64,000 bases of DNA. Origin: Sporosarcina sp. ACRSM. Its GTDB lineage: Bacteria; Bacillota; Bacilli; Bacillales_A; Planococcaceae. The stretch lies in contig NZ_JAKRNU010000007.1 of NCBI RefSeq assembly GCF_022346545.1, positions 186,001-250,000 on the forward strand, written 5' to 3'. A model generated the notes under the pieces. The model was not told where the DNA came from and did not search any database. It was given only the letters and a program-made list of their open reading frames with translations. Both the position numbers and the translations under genes were made by a program. The first letter of the stretch is position 1. Every line of letters starts with the position of its first letter. Shown here one piece after another: positions 60,223 through 64,000 of this stretch.

Positions 60223-60502
60223 TTCCCAACGGCTTAAAAATTGTTCAACAGACAAGTACGTTTGTTGATGGTAAGGGTCCTTTTTCCTGATCTTCGAAAT
60301 CAGCTTGTCGTCCTTCATATGATCGAAACCATTTAAGCCATTTTCGATCGCGCCATCTGAATGAGTTTGCCCTCTTGGAATGGTTTGCGGCTTGACATGG
60401 TTGGCAACACTTAGAATATCGTTCAAAAGCGCTGATAAAATTTGGTTTTATTTTATGATCAGTTATAAAGAGTTAACGCAGATGACAGCAACATTTGAAA
60501 TA

Positions 60503-60534
60503 GAAAAACCCGCCATTGAATGAACAATGACGGG
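60503..60534 (-). terminator. Terminator of tRNA-Arg
   Basis: ACCCGTCATTG and CAATGGCGGGT pair around TTCATT and are followed by TTTTTC on the minus strand. Confidence 0.85.
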
Positions 60535-60552
60535 TAAATTCCTCGTACGGTA

Positions 60553-60624
60553 TGCCCTCGACGGGAGTCGAACCCATATTTCAAGCTTCGGAGGCTTGCG
60601 TGCTATCCATTGCACCACGAGGAC
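60553..60624 (-). tRNA. tRNA-Arg (anticodon CCG)
   Basis: 72 nt; acceptor GTCCTCG (60624 down) with CGAGGGC, anticodon stem CAAGC/GCTTG around CTCCGAA (anticodon CCG), T arm GGGTTCGACTCCC. CCA is not encoded. Same place, next to clpP, as the Bacillus tRNA-Arg gene. Confidence 0.93.
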
Positions 60625-60678
60625 TCTATAGAACCTGCTTTAGCAGACAAGATTCATTATACTAGTGTATTGCAATCT

Positions 60679-60723
60679 TTGCAACCCTAAAATAAAAGTC
60701 GTTATATTTGACCTTTGTTGACC
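60679..60723 (+). promoter_or_regulatory. clpP promoter with CtsR box
   Basis: -35 TTGCAA (60679-60684), 17-bp spacer, -10 TTATAT (60702-60707). A CtsR heptad pair follows: TTTGACC-TTTG-TTGACC (60707-60723), the complement of GGTCAAnnnnGGTCAAA. It would block transcription until heat or misfolded protein inactivates CtsR. Confidence 0.85.
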
Positions 60724-60755
60724 ATACTATGTATGATAAAGTTACAGTTAGAACG

Positions 60756-60769
60756 TGAAAGCGTTTTGA
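60756..60769 (+). promoter_or_regulatory. cre-like site in the clpP leader
   Basis: TGAAAGCGTTTTGA matches the catabolite-responsive-element core (TGNAANCGNWNNCA) except for the last positions. CcpA with HPr or Crh would bind here; crh is encoded 1.3 kb away. Function not shown. Confidence 0.5.
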
Positions 60770-60808
60770 CAGGCTGACTAAACTATCCACCTTGAAGGAG
60801 GAAATGAA

Positions 60809-61411
60809 ATGAATCTAATACCTACAGTAATCGAACAAACAAGCCGTGGGGAGCGTGCCTACGACATCTATTCCCGTCTGTTGAAAGACCGGATCATCAT
60901 GCTCGGAAGCGGGATCGATGACAATGTTGCGAACTCCATCGTAGCACAACTTCTGTTCTTGGAAGCGGAAGACCCTGAAAAAGATATCTCCATCTACGTC
61001 AACAGCCCAGGCGGAAGCATCACAGCCGGAATGGCGATTTACGACACTATGCAATTCATCAAGCCAGACATTCAAACAATCTGTATCGGAATGGCGGCTT
61101 CAATGGGTTCATTCCTTCTTGCAGCAGGAACAAAAGGAAAGCGTTACGCACTCCCGAACGCAGAAGTGATGATTCACCAACCACTTGGTGGTGCACAAGG
61201 TCAAGCAACAGAAATCGAAATCGCAGCCAAACGCATTCTCTTCTTGCGTGAAAAACTAAACGGTATCCTTTCTGAGCGTACTGGCCAACCGATTGAAGTC
61301 ATCGCCAAAGACACAGACCGCGACAACTTCATGACAGCTGAACGTGCAAAAGAATATGGCCTCATTGACCATATCATCACACGTAGCGATATGAAAGAAA
61401 GTACAAAATAA
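60809..61411 (+). CDS. clpP: ATP-dependent Clp protease proteolytic subunit
   Basis: 200 aa. Catalytic triad: Ser in GMAASMGSF (near 97), His in EVMIHQPLG (near 122), Asp in AKDTDRDNF (near 171); [22 protein letters not shown] terminus. Tetradecameric protease working with ClpC/ClpX/ClpE. AAGGAGG precedes the ATG. A terminator follows at 61421-61446. Confidence 0.98.
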   Translation: MNLIPTVIEQTSRGERAYDIYSRLLKDRIIMLGSGIDDNVANSIVAQLLFLEAEDPEKDISIYVNSPGGSITAGMAIYDTMQFIKPDIQTICIGMAASMGSFLLAAGTKGKRYALPNAEVMIHQPLGGAQGQATEIEIAAKRILFLREKLNGILSERTGQPIEVIAKDTDRDNFMTAERAKEYGLIDHIITRSDMKESTK

Positions 61412-61420
61412 TAGTGCTAG

Positions 61421-61446
61421 AAGCCGACCTGATTGGGTCGGCTTTT
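61421..61446 (+). terminator. clpP terminator
   Basis: AAGCCGACC and GGGTCGGCTT pair around TGATT, then TTT. Confidence 0.88.
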
Positions 61447-61506
61447 TACATGGGAGGGGTTGATTTTAAGTGGTGTTTGGTGGTGGCTTTAAGCTTAAGT
61501 CGGGTG

Positions 61507-61983
61507 ATTTTGAGCGCGTGGAGCATTGCTTTGGGCATATGCGCCACGCGGAGAGGACTTTGAACGTATGCGTGGCACTTTGAGCGCGTGGGGAGGGCTT
61601 TGATCACTTGGAGGATACTTTGAGCGCGCGGAGAGGGCTTTGATCACTTGGGGGACGCTTTGAGCGCGCGGGGATGGGCTTTGATCACTTGGAGGATACT
61701 TTGACCGCGCGGAGAGGGCTTTGATCACTTGGAGGATACTTTGACCGCGCGGAGAGGGCTTTGATCACTTGGGGGACGCTTTGAGCGCGCGGGGATGGGC
61801 TTTGATCACTTGGAGGATACTTTGACCGCGCGGAGAGGGCTTTGATCACTTGGGGGACGCTTTGAGCGCAAGCGAAGTACTATGAGCACGTAGTAGCTTC
61901 TTTGAGCGCTGGCGAAGCCCTTTGAGCGTGCAGGCCACTCCTTTAAGCAATAACAAAGTCTCCTTGAGCGCAACCTCTTCTTC
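61507..61983. repeat. 20-bp tandem array, about 21 contiguous units plus two degenerate ones
   Basis: From 61558 units of 20 bp (two are 21) run to about 61983, each beginning CTTTGA. Two types alternate: CTTTGATCACTTGGRGGAYR and CTTTGASCGCGCGGRGAKGG. The block of 40 bp is itself repeated, making higher-order copies; the right end is more diverged (CTTTGAGCGCTGGCGAAGCC). No spacers, so not a CRISPR. Frames through it are Pro/Ser artefacts. Confidence 0.92.
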
Positions 61984-62009
61984 ATTCAAAAAACCATTCC
62001 ATTCCCAAC

Positions 62010-62052
62010 AAAAAAACCATCTCACATGTCGCTGGACAATTGGAGACGGTTT
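62010..62052 (-). terminator. crh terminator
   Basis: AACCGTCTC and GAGATGGTT pair and TTTTTTTG follows on the minus strand, just past the crh stop. Confidence 0.75.
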
Positions 62053-62058
62053 GTCTGA

Positions 62059-62316
62059 TTAGTTTTCATTTTCGACCAGTGTTGCGAGCGAGTCAAGCGC
62101 TTGTTCTTCGTCCACGCCTTCTGCGATCAACGTCACGGTTGTGCCGCGGGCGATGGCAAGGCTCATGACGCCCATGATGCTTTTAGCATTCACTTGCCGT
62201 TGCTCTTTTTCCAAAAAGATATCGGATGTAAAGCGATTGGCTTCTTGCACGAATAATGCGGCTTGTCTAGCTTGCAAACCGGTCTTCATCTTTACTTCAA
62301 CTGTTTTTTCCGCCAT
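62059..62316 (-). CDS. crh: Crh, HPr-like catabolite repression cofactor
   Basis: 85 aa from ATG 62316 (AGGAGAGGG upstream). The HPr fold with Gln in place of the PTS His (GLQARQAALFV) and the regulatory Ser in AKSIMGVMSL. It therefore cannot carry PTS phosphate but can, when Ser-phosphorylated by HPrK, act with CcpA. Third gene of yvcK-whiA-crh, as in Bacillus. Confidence 0.95.
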   Translation of the reverse strand: MAEKTVEVKMKTGLQARQAALFVQEANRFTSDIFLEKEQRQVNAKSIMGVMSLAIARGTTVTLIAEGVDEEQALDSLATLVENEN

Positions 62317-62338
62317 AGAGTTACCCTCTCCTGTCTTC

Positions 62339-63286
62339 TTATCGGATTCCGATTCCTCCACTACGGAGGTTTTCTGCGATTTCTTCAATTTTTCTGAGGC
62401 GATGATTGACACCTGATTTACTTACGGTAGCACCCGATACCAATTCGCCTAGTTCTTTTAACGTAATGTCTTGGTTTTCCACCCGGAGCCGAGCGATTTC
62501 TTGTAGTCTGTCCGGTAACTGGTCCAGTCCAATCGTTTTTTCAATGAATTTAATATTTTCCACTTGACGCTGTGCTGCACCGATCGTTTTATTCAAATTG
62601 GCTGTTTCACAATTGACGAGACGGTTTACACTGTTACGCATATCGCGTACAATCCGGACATCTTCAAATTTCATCAATGACACATGCGCCCCGACAATAC
62701 TTAGGAAGTCCGAAATTTTTTCGGCTTCTTTCAAGTAAGTGATGTAGCCTTTCTTGCGCTCGATCGCTTTTGCATTCAAGTGGTATTTATTCATCAGTTC
62801 CACAAGCGCTTCACTATGTTCCTTGTAAATCGAAAATATTTCTAAGTGGTATGAGGACGTTTCCGGATTATTGACGGAACCGCCGGCTAAAAACGCTCCG
62901 CGCAAATAGGCACGCTGGCAACATTTTTTTCGGACCAACTCTTTGGAAATCTCATTTTTAAATTGAAAGGTGCCCGTCAAAATGAGTAAGTCTTCCAGAA
63001 GTGGTTTTGCCCCATCTCGTATCCGGCAAATATAGACGTTGTTTTTCTTCAATCTCATCTTTTTTCGGACGAGCAGCTCCACCTTGTAATTATATAATAT
63101 TTTCAGATTGGAGTATAACCTTCTTGCAATTGCAGCGTTTTCAGTTTGCACATCCAGGCTCAATTGCTTATTTGAAAAAGACAGCACACCGTTCATTCTG
63201 ATAAATGCAGCGACCTCTGCCTTTGTACAGCATTTTTCCACTTCCATTTGCGTCAACTCTTTTTTGACTTCAGAAGCAAAAGACAT
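62339..63286 (-). CDS. whiA: WhiA, DNA-binding protein
   Basis: 315 aa: N-terminal LAGLIDADG-like domain ([48 protein letters not shown] block) and C-terminal helix-turn-helix ([32 protein letters not shown]). Involved in division and chromosome segregation in Bacillus. Confidence 0.96.
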   Translation of the reverse strand: MSFASEVKKELTQMEVEKCCTKAEVAAFIRMNGVLSFSNKQLSLDVQTENAAIARRLYSNLKILYNYKVELLVRKKMRLKKNNVYICRIRDGAKPLLEDLLILTGTFQFKNEISKELVRKKCCQRAYLRGAFLAGGSVNNPETSSYHLEIFSIYKEHSEALVELMNKYHLNAKAIERKKGYITYLKEAEKISDFLSIVGAHVSLMKFEDVRIVRDMRNSVNRLVNCETANLNKTIGAAQRQVENIKFIEKTIGLDQLPDRLQEIARLRVENQDITLKELGELVSGATVSKSGVNHRLRKIEEIAENLRSGGIGIR

Positions 63287-63311
63287 GATTCTTCCCCTTT
63301 CTCGGCGACGA

Positions 63312-64000
63312 TCACGTCCGTTCCGTCGTTATCGCATTTTCCATATATTCCATTAACCACTTTGCCACTTTTTCGGAATCATGCAACATATTTTTCCCGA
63401 TCCTCACCCCAATATCTTTGACGACGATATGGGGAACAAGTTGCTGTAATGTTTCAATATCATTTTCAACTTGCCAAGGGGGACCTTCCGATTCTCCGTT
63501 GCCCGATGTGACCGACAAATCGGTTCCATTCAACAAAATGGTGTCGATAAACGGCTCGCCCGCGTGGTCATACAACGCTTGCACATGTTCTGACGCCGTG
63601 TAGCGATACGTTTCGCCTGCTTGCGTCGCCAAGTTGTTAATATACACCTTTTTCGCCTCACATGCCAGTACGGCTTGACGTATGGCAGGGACAAGGATCG
63701 TCGGCAATATACTCGTATACAGACTCCCGGGCCCAAAAATGATTAGATCTGCGGCTTTGATTGTCTTGACCGTTTCCGGCAACGGGTCGACTTCCTGAGG
63801 GGAGATGAATACGCGACGTATTTTATGTCCGTAAACAGGGATTTTCGATTCGCCTGTTATGATTGAACCATCTTCCAGTTCCGCATGCAACGTAATCCGT
63901 TGATTTGCCGCTGGAAGAACTTTCCCTTTGATATTCAGCACCCGGCTCATCTGCTCGACCGCCCGGGCAAAATCTCCGGTGATATCCGTCATCGCTGCCA
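63312..64000 (-). CDS. yvcK: YvcK, gluconeogenesis/cell-shape factor (partial)
   Basis: The C-terminal 226+ residues of a CofD/YvcK-family UDP-sugar-binding protein; the frame continues past the right edge. Motifs [50 protein letters not shown] and [21 protein letters not shown]. Required for growth on gluconeogenic carbon and normal cell shape in Bacillus. Confidence 0.93.
   Translation of the reverse strand, partial: AAMTDITGDFARAVEQMSRVLNIKGKVLPAANQRITLHAELEDGSIITGESKIPVYGHKIRRVFISPQEVDPLPETVKTIKAADLIIFGPGSLYTSILPTILVPAIRQAVLACEAKKVYINNLATQAGETYRYTASEHVQALYDHAGEPFIDTILLNGTDLSVTSGNGESEGPPWQVENDIETLQQLVPHIVVKDIGVRIGKNMLHDSEKVAKWLMEYMENAITTERT

Noticed and set aside
60157..60426. 89-aa minus-strand frame after the DUF2071 gene
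   Set aside because: No family or SD; the last part overlaps the DUF2071 coding end.
61495..61728. 77-aa Pro/Ser-rich frame, or a CRISPR, in the 20-bp array
   Set aside because: Frame follows the tandem repeat; the array has no unique spacers and no cas genes nearby.

Overview
The window reads as chromosome of a low-GC, spore-forming Gram-positive bacterium of the Bacillales. The conserved right half (about 43.0-64.0 kb) has the Bacillus-type order yvcK-whiA-crh / clpP / tRNA-Arg / cggR-gapA-pgk-tpiA-gpmI-eno / secG-est-rnr-smpB-ssrA. A broken spoIIP copy and the gene style point to the Planococcaceae/Caryophanaceae (Sporosarcina-like), but no rRNA is present, so the genus is inference.

Layout. 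1-3.1 kb: one end of a thiazole/oxazole-modified microcin (TOMM) cluster of the heterocycloanthracin/sonorensin type: a 90-aa precursor with 13 core cysteines, a ThiF-like maturation protein, and the start of a fused cyclodehydratase that leaves the window. 3.3-9.1 kb: purine salvage. Adenosine deaminase lies behind an adenine-type purine riboswitch; a nucleoside hydrolase and a nucleoside/H+ symporter lie behind a guanine-type one. An SDR/HxlR pair and an IS200/IS605-like remnant sit between them. 9.1-26.4 kb: accessory genes and debris: DUF2935, a spoIIP pseudogene, a multicopper oxidase with a two-component system, SRPBCC, DUF2500, VOC, YczE-like and lipoprotein genes, an ECF sigma factor overlapping an LCP-domain protein, and a dead IS3 element. 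26.6-35.5 kb: a catabolic cluster divergent from a GntR/FCD regulator: bicupin, fumarylacetoacetase, Asp/Glu-racemase-family enzyme, three SDRs, and a sodium:solute symporter with a small membrane partner. 36.12-43.05 kb: a 6.9-kb island bounded by direct repeats of the 3' end of ssrA, carrying DUF2971, XRE, AIPR-like and KAP-type NTPase genes and no integrase; it looks like a compact defence island. 43.0-64.0 kb: core genes, interrupted by a group II intron placed immediately after a terminator, with two intergenic tandem arrays of 21-bp and 20-bp units.

How the parts work together. CggR has an operator between its promoter and its own start and governs lower glycolysis. ClpP carries a CtsR box and a cre-like site, close to crh, which encodes a CcpA cofactor. 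tmRNA, SmpB and RNase R form the trans-translation and RNA-decay group. The island uses the tmRNA 3' end as its attachment site.

Limits: all names come from reading motifs and gene order. No database search or folding program was run. Several start codons were moved from the longest ORF to the codon with the best Shine-Dalgarno (SD) spacing.
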